DNA from: RECH01 sp964431105
Lineage (GTDB): Bacteria > Cyanobacteriota > Cyanobacteriia > RECH01
NCBI GenBank assembly: GCA_964431105.1
Contig: CAYSIR010000001.1
Span: 7,982 to 71,981 of the forward strand
Direction of reading: 5' to 3'
DNA: 64,000 nt
Position 1 is the first letter of the stretch. Each line of letters opens with the position of its first letter. Made by a program: the position numbers and the translations under genes. Shown here in pieces: positions 55,895 to 64,000 of this stretch. The notes under the pieces are model-generated. The model was given only the letters and a program-made list of their open reading frames with translations. It did not search any database and was not told the origin of the DNA.

Positions 55895-57643
55895 CTACTG
55901 CAGCACTTCCTCTAGCTTATGCTGCTCCCAAAGTTCCAAATATAGCCCACCCTGCGCCAACAGTTCACTGTGAGTTCCGGACTGAACAATCGCACCGCGC
56001 TCCATCACCAAAATGCGATCGCATAGAGCCGCTGCCGACATTTGGTGAGAAATAAAGATAACCGTTTTTCTGCGGGTTCCTTCCGACAGGTTTTGTAAAA
56101 TCTGAGTAGCGGTTTGATTATCCACGCTGGACAGCGAATCATCCAAAATTAAAATGGGCGCATCCACTAACAAAGCGCGAGCTAGGGCAGTACGTTGACG
56201 TTGCCCACCGGATAAGGTAATGCCGCGCTCTCCAACCACTGTTTCATACTGGCGCGGGAAGTTCAAAATCTCAGGATGAATTTGGGCAGACTTGGCCGCA
56301 TATTCGGCTTGGATGCCCTCCGTCATCGGATCGCCGTAAGCAATGTTGTTGCGGATAGTGGTGCTAAATAAGAAACTGTCTTGGGGCACATAGGCGATCG
56401 CTTGTCGTAAGTCATTCAGGTGAATTTGAGTAATGTCTTGCCCATCCAAAAATATCTGCCGATCGCCAATGTCCAACAGCCTCGGTAGGGCACTGGCTAG
56501 CGTAGACTTACCTGCACCGATCGCCCCCACAATTGCCACCGTCTCACCGGGTTCAATCACAAAATTCACATCTTGCAATGCTGGCTCATTCGTATCCGGA
56601 TAAGAATAGTTCAAATGGCGTGCTTCAAGCCGTCCTTTCACTTGTGATACATCCAGCGTGATGGCATTGGGTTCTGAAAAGACCTTCGGCTGCGACGACA
56701 AAATATACTCAACGCGATCGATGCTGACCTCTCCGCGCTGGTACGCTGTAATCGTGAATCCTAGCAGAGCGGTCGGAAATACCAAACGCTCCACATACAG
56801 CAGCAGAGCAATAAAATCACCAATCGTTAACAGCCCACTGGCGATCGCCCCCGAACCAGCCCACAACACCACCAATAAACTAATGCTGGCTAGCCCACCC
56901 AAGAGCGGAAAGAGAACATTTCGGGTTTTCGCCAACTGGAGGTTTGCCCTGAGCAGGCTACGGTTTAGCTGTTCAAAGGCTCGGCGTTCATTATCTTCCT
57001 GAGCGTAGATTTTAATCAGCGAGATGCCATTCATATCTTCCTGAATTAACTCACTGATGCGCGAGGTTTCTTCCTGCACGCGGCGCTGCTCATCCCGCAA
57101 TTGATTGCTAAACAAATGCACAATCGTAAACATTACCGGATAAATAGCGATCGCGAGTAGCGTAATTTTCCAGCTAATAGCCAACATGAATGGTAGCGTT
57201 AGGGCATAGGCAAAGACTGTATTCGCCAAACTCAACACCGCAAAGCCGACTAAGCGCCGAATATTATCTACATCGCTAGTAGCACGACTAATTAAGTCTC
57301 CGATTGAGTTATTTGAAAAGTAGCCGGGTTCTAGCGTCAGCAAGTGATTAAAAATTTTCTGCTTTAGGTCAAACTCGACCTGCCGCCCCACCCCAAAAAT
57401 TGAAATGCGCGATACCATCCGCACAACTAGCATGACGGAGGCTAGCACCAGCGTCAGCACCGAATAAAATATGACGCGATCGAAACTAAAGGTAATTTGC
57501 AGTTCATCGATTCCGTTCTTGATCAGTTGAGGAATATATGCCCCAACGCCATTTACGATAAACAGCGCCACAATCCCCAGGGTAGAAGTTTTCCAATAGG
57601 GGCGAATGTACTCACGAAGCTGTTGCAGTTTTGAAGTTGCCAT
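55895..57643 (-). CDS. ABC transporter, fused permease and ATPase (exporter type)
   Basis: A 582-residue half-transporter with six membrane helices (about 1-315) and an ATPase domain (about 345-580): Walker A GAIGAGKST, signature LSGGQRQR, Walker B ILILDDSLSSVD and the H loop. It resembles BmrA/MsbA/YheI-like drug or lipid exporters and would dimerise. Substrate unknown. ATG at 57643 is preferred; a GTG at 57688 would add 15 residues. Confidence 0.92.
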   Translation of the reverse strand: MATSKLQQLREYIRPYWKTSTLGIVALFIVNGVGAYIPQLIKNGIDELQITFSFDRVIFYSVLTLVLASVMLVVRMVSRISIFGVGRQVEFDLKQKIFNHLLTLEPGYFSNNSIGDLISRATSDVDNIRRLVGFAVLSLANTVFAYALTLPFMLAISWKITLLAIAIYPVMFTIVHLFSNQLRDEQRRVQEETSRISELIQEDMNGISLIKIYAQEDNERRAFEQLNRSLLRANLQLAKTRNVLFPLLGGLASISLLVVLWAGSGAIASGLLTIGDFIALLLYVERLVFPTALLGFTITAYQRGEVSIDRVEYILSSQPKVFSEPNAITLDVSQVKGRLEARHLNYSYPDTNEPALQDVNFVIEPGETVAIVGAIGAGKSTLASALPRLLDIGDRQIFLDGQDITQIHLNDLRQAIAYVPQDSFLFSTTIRNNIAYGDPMTEGIQAEYAAKSAQIHPEILNFPRQYETVVGERGITLSGGQRQRTALARALLVDAPILILDDSLSSVDNQTATQILQNLSEGTRRKTVIFISHQMSAAALCDRILVMERGAIVQSGTHSELLAQGGLYLELWEQHKLEEVLQ

Positions 57644-57769
57644 AACCAAGCTCGAAGAATCGGAGGATAGGAGGAACGTGTCAAACACGTCTCGTCTTCT
57701 ATCCTAGACGTTCCGCTGCCCACCTTCGCCACCGCACCACGCGATCGCCCTAAACTTGCCTGAACTGAA

Positions 57770-57853
57770 AGTTGTGGTATTCATGTAGTGATTTTGGGGG
57801 GTGTAGGCGTTGCCCACACCAGCCAAAATCATTGCCAATAATAGAGGACTGCC
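57770..57853 (+). repeat. Repeat family B, copy 2
   Basis: 84 bp, forward: GTTGTGGTATTCATGTAGTG at the left, a central imperfect palindrome around GTAGGCGTTGCCCACACC, and AGAGGACTGCC at the right end. Confidence 0.75.
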
Positions 57854-57889
57854 GAACTGAAAACAACGCTGCACCCGAATCAGGTGGTC

Positions 57890-57923
57890 TTTGACCATCA
57901 AAAATCCTGACATGAATACCACT
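57890..57923 (-). repeat. Repeat family B, partial inverted copy
   Basis: TCAAAAATCCTGACATGAAT plus ACCACTCC matches one end of family B in reverse, about 40 bases from copy 2. Confidence 0.55.
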
Positions 57924-58145
57924 CCAAAATCATTGCTCAAGAAACAGGAATGATGAAACCGTAGGGTGTAGATGATCGGAATGAAACATCTGAAAAATTC
58001 ATGGGATGGCCGACGCTCATGGCGATTTTAGGGATGTGCTACATTATCGAGAACACATTATTCCCCAACACAACCCATCCCCTAGGCTCCCTTGGATGGC
58101 AGTAGCCATATTGTTTAGGGCACAGGCTTTTTGCGTAGCGCTGAC

Positions 58146-58180
58146 AACCCCTAACTATTGCTGAATAGTCAGGGGTTTTT
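58146..58180 (+). terminator. Strong intrinsic terminator with no upstream gene
   Basis: A 13-bp stem with one mismatch (AACCCCTAACTATT pairing with AATAGTCAGGGGTT), loop GCTG, then TTTTT. No plus-strand gene precedes it for more than 2 kb. It either ends an unannotated small RNA or is an attenuator in the leader of the gene at 58346. Confidence 0.8.
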
Positions 58181-58345
58181 AGGGGACAGTGGGGCAGTGA
58201 GGGGTGAGACTCTCTTGGGAAACCGCCGGTTTTTGATCGATGCTAGAACCATTGACTTGGGTATCATTGGCTGGCTCGCCATTTCCGCCCGGTTTGCATT
58301 GGTTTTTCTACTTGTATTGAACGCACGTTGAGGGAGTATCTGACC

Positions 58346-58555
58346 ATGATGGTGTCACGAACGTTAGATTTGGTCGTATTGCAAGATTGTCTCGAAGATG
58401 CCGGATATGCCCTACAAGCGGGCGATCGCCAACAGGCTGAAGCGTGTTTGACTACGGCGCGGCAGAGTTTACGAGCATTGGCGGCAGAGTTAGTCGATGC
58501 TCGCAGCAAAATCAAAGACTTAGAAGATCAACTGTCTCACATTAGCCAACTTTAA
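58346..58555 (+). CDS. Small helical protein, unknown
   Basis: 69 residues: MMVSRTLDLVVLQDCLEDAG onward. It looks fully helical, with a likely coiled coil near the end (LAAELVDARSKIKDLEDQL). GAGGGAG lies about 9 bases upstream of the ATG at 58346. No family recognised, but composition and start signal support a real gene. Confidence 0.65.
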   Translation: MMVSRTLDLVVLQDCLEDAGYALQAGDRQQAEACLTTARQSLRALAAELVDARSKIKDLEDQLSHISQL

Positions 58556-58712
58556 ATCCCTACCGCTGAGGTCAAGGATCGAGGAACGGTTTTAATCTTA
58601 AATCTGGCCTGAAAACCCTTAAAAAAGATTGGGCTGGAAACCACAGCAAGCGTTGTACATGACGGATGCTCATGCTTGGGTTTGGTATGAACGGATTAGC
58701 TTTAGGACGAGC

Positions 58713-58767
58713 GATCTGAGATGGACGATCTGAGATGGACGATCTGAGATAGATAATTTGAGATGAC
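58713..58767. repeat. 14-bp tandem repeat, about four units
   Basis: Unit GATCTGAGATGGAC occurs twice exactly, then as GATCTGAGATAGAT and a degraded AATTTGAGATGAC. Confidence 0.85.
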
Positions 58768-58819
58768 TAGATTCCCTTTACAGCGAGAATCCTCAAGCCT
58801 TTAGGCTGAGGAGTGTCAA

Positions 58820-59893
58820 CTATTGATAGCGCTCTAGAACTGAACGGGTGGCGGCTCCAGTCTTGCTCCAGCGGAAATGTTGCGATCGCTCTAGCCCAGC
58901 TCGCTCCAGTTGCGATCGCGCTTGCCCATCAACAGCCAGGGTTTTCATTGCATCGGCGATCGCGTCCATAGCATAGGGATTCACCAACCACGCTGCATCA
59001 CCCGCAACCTCTGGCAGCGAGGCTCGATTTGAGGTGATCACCGCCGTACCGCAAGACATCGCTTCTAAAACCGGCAGCCCAAATCCTTCCCACAAACTCG
59101 GAAATACTAGGGCGATCGCCTGGTTGATTAACCTTGGCAATTCTGCATAGGGCACATAGCCCAAGACCTTGACAGCCTGACCGATTCCCAGAGCGTCAGC
59201 CTGGGCTTGTAGTGCGGGAACGTAGCGCGGGTCGGGGCTACCAGCCAACCACAGTTCGCAGTCAAGCGATCGCGGCAAGCGCGCCAAAGCGGCAATAACG
59301 CGCTCCAAATTTTTATACGGGTCCCACCGTCCTACATATAGAAAATAATTGCGCTTTGGCAATGACAGCGGACGAAAATGCTCGGCATCGCAGGCGAGAG
59401 GAATCGCCGTTAACTGGGCAGCCGGAATCCCAAAGCGATCGCACACCTCCCGCGCCGTTGCCTCCGAATTGCACAAAATATGCTGAGCCTGGTGCAATAC
59501 CATCGGCACATAATATCGAAAATAGGGCATCAGCGGCGACCCTCGCTTCGGAAACCGCAGAGGAATCAAATCATGCACAGTCGCCACATACCGACAGCCA
59601 GAAAACAGCGGCGCTTCCGGCACAGGCGTAAACAGCAGCCCCTTTGATGATGCCCTTTGGCGATAATGCTGCAACAATCGAGTTTGCGTCCAAATCAATC
59701 GCCGGAGATGCCCCTTCGAGCCTTGGTCGGGGGTCATTGTTGGCGGCACGGAGGCATGAGCAGGAAATGGAGCGATCGCCTCTGGTGTCAACACTTCTGG
59801 CTGCAGGCTAGCCAATTCTGGCACAATGTTGCGCGTATAAATACTCAACCCAGTCGGGCGCTTTGACACAAACGATGCATTAATCACTAGCAT
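58820..59893 (-). CDS. Family 4 glycosyltransferase
   Basis: A 357-residue GT-B fold enzyme of GT4. The donor-binding region has FLYVGRWDPYKNLERVI, VFPSLWEGFGLPVLEAMSCG (the E-x7-E type motif) and VAGDAAWLVNPYAMDAI. The N-terminal part has SFVSKRPTGLSIYTRNIVPE and TVHDLIPLRFP. Family members use nucleotide or lipid-linked sugars, often for exopolysaccharide or lipopolysaccharide; the sugar is unknown. The ATG at 59893 follows GGAGA; the longer frame upstream has no homologous look. Confidence 0.9.
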   Translation of the reverse strand: MLVINASFVSKRPTGLSIYTRNIVPELASLQPEVLTPEAIAPFPAHASVPPTMTPDQGSKGHLRRLIWTQTRLLQHYRQRASSKGLLFTPVPEAPLFSGCRYVATVHDLIPLRFPKRGSPLMPYFRYYVPMVLHQAQHILCNSEATAREVCDRFGIPAAQLTAIPLACDAEHFRPLSLPKRNYFLYVGRWDPYKNLERVIAALARLPRSLDCELWLAGSPDPRYVPALQAQADALGIGQAVKVLGYVPYAELPRLINQAIALVFPSLWEGFGLPVLEAMSCGTAVITSNRASLPEVAGDAAWLVNPYAMDAIADAMKTLAVDGQARSQLERAGLERSQHFRWSKTGAATRSVLERYQ

Positions 59894-60411
59894 GATGTCT
59901 CCATCAGCAATTCTCATCTTGGATTCTTGAGGATTTTTGAGACACTCACCCAGCGGGCATTCGTGCCGCAGAACAACGATTCTAGGCTCTAAAGCAACTC
60001 TAATCGCACCCTGAGAAGGCTTGCCCTGCATCATGCAAAACCCTGGTTTACCCGGCAAAACCGTCACGCCCTAGTCATGGAGGTAGTCCTCTATTGGCAA
60101 GGATTTTGGGCGTTGCCCACACCACCCAAAATCCTTACATGAATACCACTACCGTCATGAAATCTAGAATCTTGCCCTTTTCGGCAACATTTTTATGACT
60201 TTTCTACCTATGGGAACGGTTTTCATGTTGAAAAGTATGAGAGCATGAGACTGATAAATGTAAACAAATGTAAATAGATTGTCACACATAGGGCCGACCG
60301 CACACCCAATTGTGTTCAGTTGCCTAATGTACCTTTTTACATTGAAGGCAGACCTGTGAGCAAACGCCAACAGCTCAGAAGTCCCGCCAATTGTCGTTAA
60401 GGAAGATTATT
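59894..60411. other. Divergent intergenic region with repeat B
   Basis: Between the divergent GT4 and DUF2267 genes. It holds repeat B copy 3 at 60082-60153. No gene seen. Confidence 0.45.
60082..60153 (-). repeat. Repeat family B, copy 3
   Basis: 72 bp in reverse orientation: GGTAGTCCTCTATTGGCAAG, a palindrome GGATTTTGGG(cgttgcccacaccac)CCAAAATCC, and ATGAATACCACTACC. Terminal GGTAGT/ACTACC are inverted repeats. Confidence 0.8.
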
Positions 60412-60909
60412 ATGGATGCCAACGCAGCGACTAGCAAACCATCAACCTACGGTTTACCCGCTAGCGGTGAGGGGATGCAGTTCCTAGAAAAAGTGCAGCG
60501 CCAAGCTGGACTAGAAGATATTTATGATGCACGAGACATTGCTGAAGTCGTGTTTCGGACGATGCGCGATATGATGCCCAATGATGTTGTGGATCGGATT
60601 ACGGACGAACTCTCGAAAACGTCTGCGGCAAACGGGGGCGATGTATCCAGTACCGCCATTGTTGAGCTGTGGCAAGACACTAATCCGCTGGTGCGGTGGT
60701 TGAGCCGTGTACGAGCGCCGATGGACATCAAGCCTAGCAGCTTTGTATTTCGGATTAGCCAAGAAGCGGGGTTGTCTCGTGGCATCTTTCCGGAAGATGC
60801 GATCGCGGCTGTTTTTACAGCCATGAAGGCAGAACTGTCGCCTGAGCGCATTCGTGAAGTGGAAGATTACCTACCGGGCAGCATCCGTCAACTGTGGCGA
60901 CGCATTTAG
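60412..60909 (+). CDS. DUF2267 domain protein
   Basis: A 165-residue soluble helical protein. The segments FLEKVQRQAGLEDIYDARDI and VFRTMRDMMPNDVVDRITDE fit the DUF2267 fold, and the second half (FVFRISQEAGLSRGIFPEDA, VFTAMKAELSPERIREVEDY, LPGSIRQLW) is a second copy of it. Function unknown; family members occur in many bacteria, sometimes in stress loci. AAGGAAG lies 7 bases upstream of the ATG. Confidence 0.85.
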   Translation: MDANAATSKPSTYGLPASGEGMQFLEKVQRQAGLEDIYDARDIAEVVFRTMRDMMPNDVVDRITDELSKTSAANGGDVSSTAIVELWQDTNPLVRWLSRVRAPMDIKPSSFVFRISQEAGLSRGIFPEDAIAAVFTAMKAELSPERIREVEDYLPGSIRQLWRRI

Positions 60910-61205
60910 TGCCGTGTATTCCCAAAGGGTGATTTGCATAACAATTTTTTCTAGTGTGGACACAGCCCACAAAAATTCCTAACCAGACGATCCTTAGAGC
61001 GAATGGGCGGGTGACGGAGCTGATGGACTAGATATGCGATCGCTCTGTTTCTAGCATTTTCTAGCATTTGGGCATTTGAACAATGGCTGCCATTCCCCGA
61101 ACCGTTGCAGAATGGTTCGGGGCGTTCATTTGGGCCGAGCTTTGGACGGCGCAGCGACCGATAAACCAGCCTGATGGAGCTTAGTTGTCTGGGTTGTCTG
61201 GTGCG
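60910..61205. other. Convergent intergenic region with a hairpin
   Basis: Between convergent genes. A perfect-looking stem CCCCGAACC/GGTTCGGGG (61097-61124) lies here without a T-run on either strand, possibly a bidirectional transcript end. No gene. Confidence 0.5.
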
Positions 61206-62006
61206 CTACTGAAACAGCACTGTCCAGGTTGCCGCGCCGACAATGCCATCTGGATTTAGCGCATTGGCACGCTGCAACGCTTGCACCGCTGATTCTGTCG
61301 CCGCGCCGAAAATACCATCGATCGCTCCAGTGTAAAAGCCCAAAACTTGTAGCCGTTCTTGCAATCGTTCTACTGCAGATCCTCGCATCCCTGATCTCAA
61401 AGTGGGTAAGGCGGCCGCCCTAGTCTCGTCATGGTCAACGGGAGGGGCAGCGGAAGGCTGAGGCGGCGGGACTGAGGGCTGCGTTAATGACGACTCGGTG
61501 GATGCATCAGTCGCGATCGCACCAGGCGGGTTACTGAGCGATGATGGAGTTGGAAAAGATGACTCGCCGGGCATTGCCGACATGTCTGTCGGTGAGGTCG
61601 CTGATGTTTCAAAGGATGCTTGCCCTGCCGCTGGCAGCAGGGCGTTCCAGGTATCGGGGCCCATAACTCCGTCTACGGGCAACCCAGCCGATTGCTGAAA
61701 TGTTGCAACAGCGATCGCCGTTGCCTCTTGGTATTCTCCAGTGACGTCGTTGTCGTAATACCCCATCAACAACAGCACCGCCTGAAGTTCACGCACGGCT
61801 GCCCCTTCGCTGCCCAGTCGTAGAGTCGGACGAGCGGGCGATCGCTGCAAAACGGGCGCAGGCAATGGTTCATTGGACAGGCTACCGGGCACCGATTGAG
61901 CGATCGCATTGGATTCAAGCCCAATCCCTAACAGTGCAACGACCGACAGACTCAACATCGACTTCCGTCCCCAATGAAATGAATCTGTCCAATAGGAGTG
62001 ACGCAT
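61206..62006 (-). CDS. Secreted protein with two peptidoglycan-binding domains
   Basis: 266 residues. A signal peptide (about 1-37, SLSVVALLGIGLESNAIAQS) is followed by two PG_binding_1 domains at about 60-115 (LRLGSEGAAVRELQAVLLLM, FQQSAGLPVDGVMGPDTW) and 205-265 (LRSGMRGSAVERLQERLQVL, ALNPDGIVGAATWTVLF). Between them lies a long Ser/Pro/Ala/Thr-rich linker. No catalytic domain is present, so it likely binds the cell wall and displays or bridges something. Confidence 0.9.
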   Translation of the reverse strand: MRHSYWTDSFHWGRKSMLSLSVVALLGIGLESNAIAQSVPGSLSNEPLPAPVLQRSPARPTLRLGSEGAAVRELQAVLLLMGYYDNDVTGEYQEATAIAVATFQQSAGLPVDGVMGPDTWNALLPAAGQASFETSATSPTDMSAMPGESSFPTPSSLSNPPGAIATDASTESSLTQPSVPPPQPSAAPPVDHDETRAAALPTLRSGMRGSAVERLQERLQVLGFYTGAIDGIFGAATESAVQALQRANALNPDGIVGAATWTVLFQ

Positions 62007-62246
62007 AGAGGATGACCGCTAAAAATAGTTCAGCGTCCCATCAGTCAAACCCGCACACAGCCGATTCAGGCCGACGGTTATCCCAGGCTCAATTCTGCGG
62101 TGTTCGTCGTGATGGATCAATGACGCTGAGGTCTAGCTTACTGCAACAGATTGATCCCCGGATCAGAAATAAAATGGCACCCTAGACCGGGTGCAGAGCT
62201 AAAAAACCGCAGATTTTTAGTGGATCTTAGTGACTAAATTATCAGG

Positions 62247-63269
62247 ATGGCTTTCCTCATGTCCTTGCCGATGCCCCCTTCAACCCTGCGATCGCTGATT
62301 CCAACTCAGCCCATGGGTATGCTCGAACGATTTCGTAGTGCCTACCTAGGAGCCGTGCTGGGCGACTTGATTGGTATAGTGTGGCCACATCTTGAACAGC
62401 ACACCCTCAAAGGCTTAGCCACCCTGCCATTCCCCGCTGACCAGATAAACGCTATCCGTACTAGCGGTTGGGGACAACAAAACCTAACCCTTTGCGCGGC
62501 CCTAGCCGATGGGCAGGCGTGGGCTTCGGCACCGCTGGGGGAATCCAATGAGCCAACGTCAAACCTAGGCAACCCCTCAGCCTTTGCATCCGAATTAGGG
62601 CGATCGCTCTGTTGCAGTCTGCCGCTCCTGCTATTTTTTCACGACGTTCCTCAGCCGTTACACCAACTGACCGCGTTGTCCCATCCATGGGCGACTCAAC
62701 CGAATTGGCAGCCTGCTGTGCAAACCTATCTGCACTGGGTCAGCGATCGCCTCACCCAGTCGTTACGGCAGCCCGCTCCCAACCCACACTATTTCACGCC
62801 CTTTTCCCAAAAAGGCAGGCAATCCCGTCATACCGCCGCCAGCGTCCAGGATGCGGCGGACTCCTCGCCGACCCATCCGTTAATCGGCATCGTCAGCCCA
62901 GCCCTGAGCCTTGCACCGGCCGCGCTGGCATTGGTGCGATCGCTTCAACTCTATGACCAACATTGCGCCTCTGCGGGTGCCAAACATCCAGATACCGACT
63001 ATCATCCCGATCATTATCGAACCCTTGGATTAACCATTGGGGCAATTATGGGAGCCGCTCACGGGCTATCGGGGTGGCCGATTCGATGGCAATTCCTGCT
63101 GATGCAACAACTCAGTCCGATAGTAGAAGCCGAATGGGGACGGTCACCTAGCGCCATTTTGTCGGTGGTTGATCAATTGGCGATCGCATGGGCTGGCGGC
63201 GATAGTCACGCCATCCCGCCTGATGCAACACTTGCGATCGGTACAGCTCAGATGTTGCAGCCGCGATAG
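62247..63269 (+). CDS. Degenerate ADP-ribosylglycohydrolase-like protein
   Basis: 340 residues. The start FRSAYLGAVLGDLIGIVWPH and the late helix LTIGAIMGAAHGLSGWPIRW resemble ADP-ribosylglycohydrolases (ARH/DraG fold). However, the metal- and substrate-binding motifs expected in active enzymes (a TDDT-like loop and GGDTDT) are missing or changed: near the end I see AGGDSHAIPPDA instead. I infer a non-catalytic family member, or a paralogue with another role. A soluble protein. ATG at 62247; an ATG four codons later is also possible. Confidence 0.6.
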   Translation: MAFLMSLPMPPSTLRSLIPTQPMGMLERFRSAYLGAVLGDLIGIVWPHLEQHTLKGLATLPFPADQINAIRTSGWGQQNLTLCAALADGQAWASAPLGESNEPTSNLGNPSAFASELGRSLCCSLPLLLFFHDVPQPLHQLTALSHPWATQPNWQPAVQTYLHWVSDRLTQSLRQPAPNPHYFTPFSQKGRQSRHTAASVQDAADSSPTHPLIGIVSPALSLAPAALALVRSLQLYDQHCASAGAKHPDTDYHPDHYRTLGLTIGAIMGAAHGLSGWPIRWQFLLMQQLSPIVEAEWGRSPSAILSVVDQLAIAWAGGDSHAIPPDATLAIGTAQMLQPR

Positions 63270-63382
63270 CTGTTTTAATTTTCGCGCTTAGGGCACTCCT
63301 AATCCGCCGCTCAGCGCAGCAGAGCATTCACAAGCCATTCTGTGGCGATCGATGCCGGGAACAGGTCACTTTTGCAATTTAG

Positions 63383-63455
63383 CCCTCATCCCCTAGCCCC
63401 TTCGACAAGCTCAGGACAGGCTTCTCCCAAAATTGGGAGAAGGGGAGCCAGATCC
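63383..63455. repeat. Repeat family C, second copy
   Basis: Contains CCCTCATCCCCTAGCCCCTT, CGACAAGCTCAGGACAGGCT and the hairpin CTCCCAAAATTGGGAG, as at 11171-11295 but with the two parts in another order. Confidence 0.7.
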
Positions 63456-63473
63456 GAAGTTCCCCTCCCAGGC

Positions 63474-63592
63474 CTTATGCATTATGCAAACGTCGCCAGA
63501 CCTTTTGCCTCACCGCCCTTCTAACGATCACTCAGAGTCCTCGTTTTAGAACTGAGGACGGCGGGTTTCAGCCAGATTTGCGTAATGGATAT
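63474..63592 (+). repeat. Repeat family A, copy 5
   Basis: About 118 bp. Left end has TTATGCATTATGCAAACG, right end TTTGCGTAATGGATA. It shares CGCCAGACCTTTTGCCTCAC and CTCAGAGTCCTCG with the other copies. The right end runs straight into element D. Confidence 0.8.
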
Positions 63593-63682
63593 AGCAATCC
63601 TATTTGAATTGTGAGAAGGATTCCGCAGGAATCCCTCTCACAACAACCATTCTCACTTCACAACTCATTTAGGATTGCTATA
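63590..63682. repeat. Inverted-repeat element D (93 bp)
   Basis: Ends TATAGCAATCCTA and TAGGATTGCTATA are exact inverse complements (13 bp), and the interior repeats GTGAGAAGGATTCC and TCTCACAAC. No coding capacity; a MITE-like form. Confidence 0.7.
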
Positions 63683-63824
63683 GGCTGGGGAGAAGAATTT
63701 AGAGTGAGGGCTACAAACCTGACAGGCTCCCTCGGTGCCTGCCTCATCAATGGGTTTTGTGGCCGTCCACATCGATCCCACATTGCTGATTGACTGACAA
63801 AACTTTCGACTAAAATCCTCGAAA

Positions 63825-63922
63825 GCCCTCACCCTATCCCTCTCCCAAGGGGCGAGGGAACCGGAAAGAGTGGATCGGCTTCCCTCGCGCCCTCTGGGAA
63901 AGGGTTGGGGGAGAGGGTCTTC
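63825..63922. repeat. Repeat family C-like, third copy
   Basis: CCCTCACCCTATCCCTCTCC and AAGGGGCGAGGG face GGGTTGGGGGAGAGGGTCTT, forming an imperfect long hairpin related to the other family C copies. Confidence 0.6.
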
Positions 63923-64000
63923 GAGTTGTGTCAGTCAATTAGCCCACATTGATAAAAAACATTGATAAAAAAAGGTAATGAAATGGGCATCACCGATCGA

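Larger units (their letters stand above)
57644..58345. other. 700-base gap with repeat B copies and an orphan terminator
   Basis: Holds repeat B copy 2 (57770-57853), a partial inverted copy (57890-57923) and a strong plus-strand terminator (58146-58180). No gene was recognised. Confidence 0.5.
63270..64000. other. Repeat-rich window end
   Basis: No gene recognised in the last 730 bases. It carries, in order, a family C repeat, repeat A copy 5 directly abutting inverted-repeat element D, and another family C-like repeat. Reading frames here are short and follow the repeats. Confidence 0.6.

Noticed and set aside
61097..61124. Hairpin considered as an intrinsic terminator
   Set aside because: The stem is strong but there is no T-run on either strand, so I list it only as a hairpin in the convergent gap.

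Overview
The window is chromosomal DNA from a cyanobacterium. The octamer GCGATCGC (HIP1) and its core recur in nearly every gene, and the gene set is typical of the phylum: the cell-division scaffold Ftn2/ZipN, DUF2949 and DUF4330 proteins, a REC-GAF-PAS hybrid histidine kinase, a group 2 sigma factor, a DASH cryptochrome and a glucosylglycerol-hydrolase family protein. Gene density is moderate and many intergenic gaps are long and repeat-rich. I cannot name the species. I found no rRNA, tRNA or CRISPR array.

Layout. 1-3.4 kb: end of a GldG-like ABC auxiliary protein, rpmI, rplT, a periplasmic substrate-binding protein and a small acidic protein. 3.4-7 kb: a WG-repeat kinase-like protein whose kinase motifs look inactive, then 1.6 kb without a gene that holds several short inverted-repeat elements and a possible small RNA. 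7-16.8 kb: lipA, a GAF histidine kinase, a class I aminotransferase, a sigma factor, a HerA-like ATPase and mraY. 16.8-18.7 kb: little coding sequence. 18.7-24.2 kb: two overlapping hybrid histidine kinase genes. 24.8-30.3 kb: ftn2/zipN, cysC and a RarA-type ATPase fused to a methyltransferase-like domain. 30.4-40.4 kb: glgB, gghA-like, an island without HIP1 sites carrying a TdeIII-family restriction endonuclease and an unknown Cys/His/Asp protein, a DASH cryptochrome, and two parts of an osmoprotectant ABC transporter. 41-49.9 kb: lytic transglycosylase, CPBP protease, clpS, alpha/beta hydrolase, DUF2949, hflX and a PPP-type phosphatase. 50.6-64 kb: DUF4330, the likely matching osmoprotectant permease, pcrA, an M23/LysM protein, an ABC exporter, a glycosyltransferase, DUF2267, a peptidoglycan-binding protein, a degenerate ADP-ribosylglycohydrolase-like protein and a repeat-rich end.

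How the genes fit together. Several products act on the cell envelope (MraY, lytic transglycosylase, LysM/M23, peptidoglycan-binding protein, Ftn2). glgB, the gghA-like gene and the osmoprotectant transporter parts point to carbon storage and osmolyte turnover. PcrA, RarA, the cryptochrome and perhaps HerA act on DNA.

The most distinctive non-genic content is a set of short non-coding repeats. A 117-bp family with near-perfect terminal inverted repeats occurs five times, plus one fragment. A 72-84-bp palindromic family occurs three times, plus fragments. There are also three single inverted-repeat elements and two related remnants of an IS630-like transposase. The best candidates for something undescribed are the restriction-enzyme/Cys-His-Asp gene pair, the WG-repeat pseudokinase, the RarA-methyltransferase fusion and three orphan terminator or promoter signals that may mark small RNAs.
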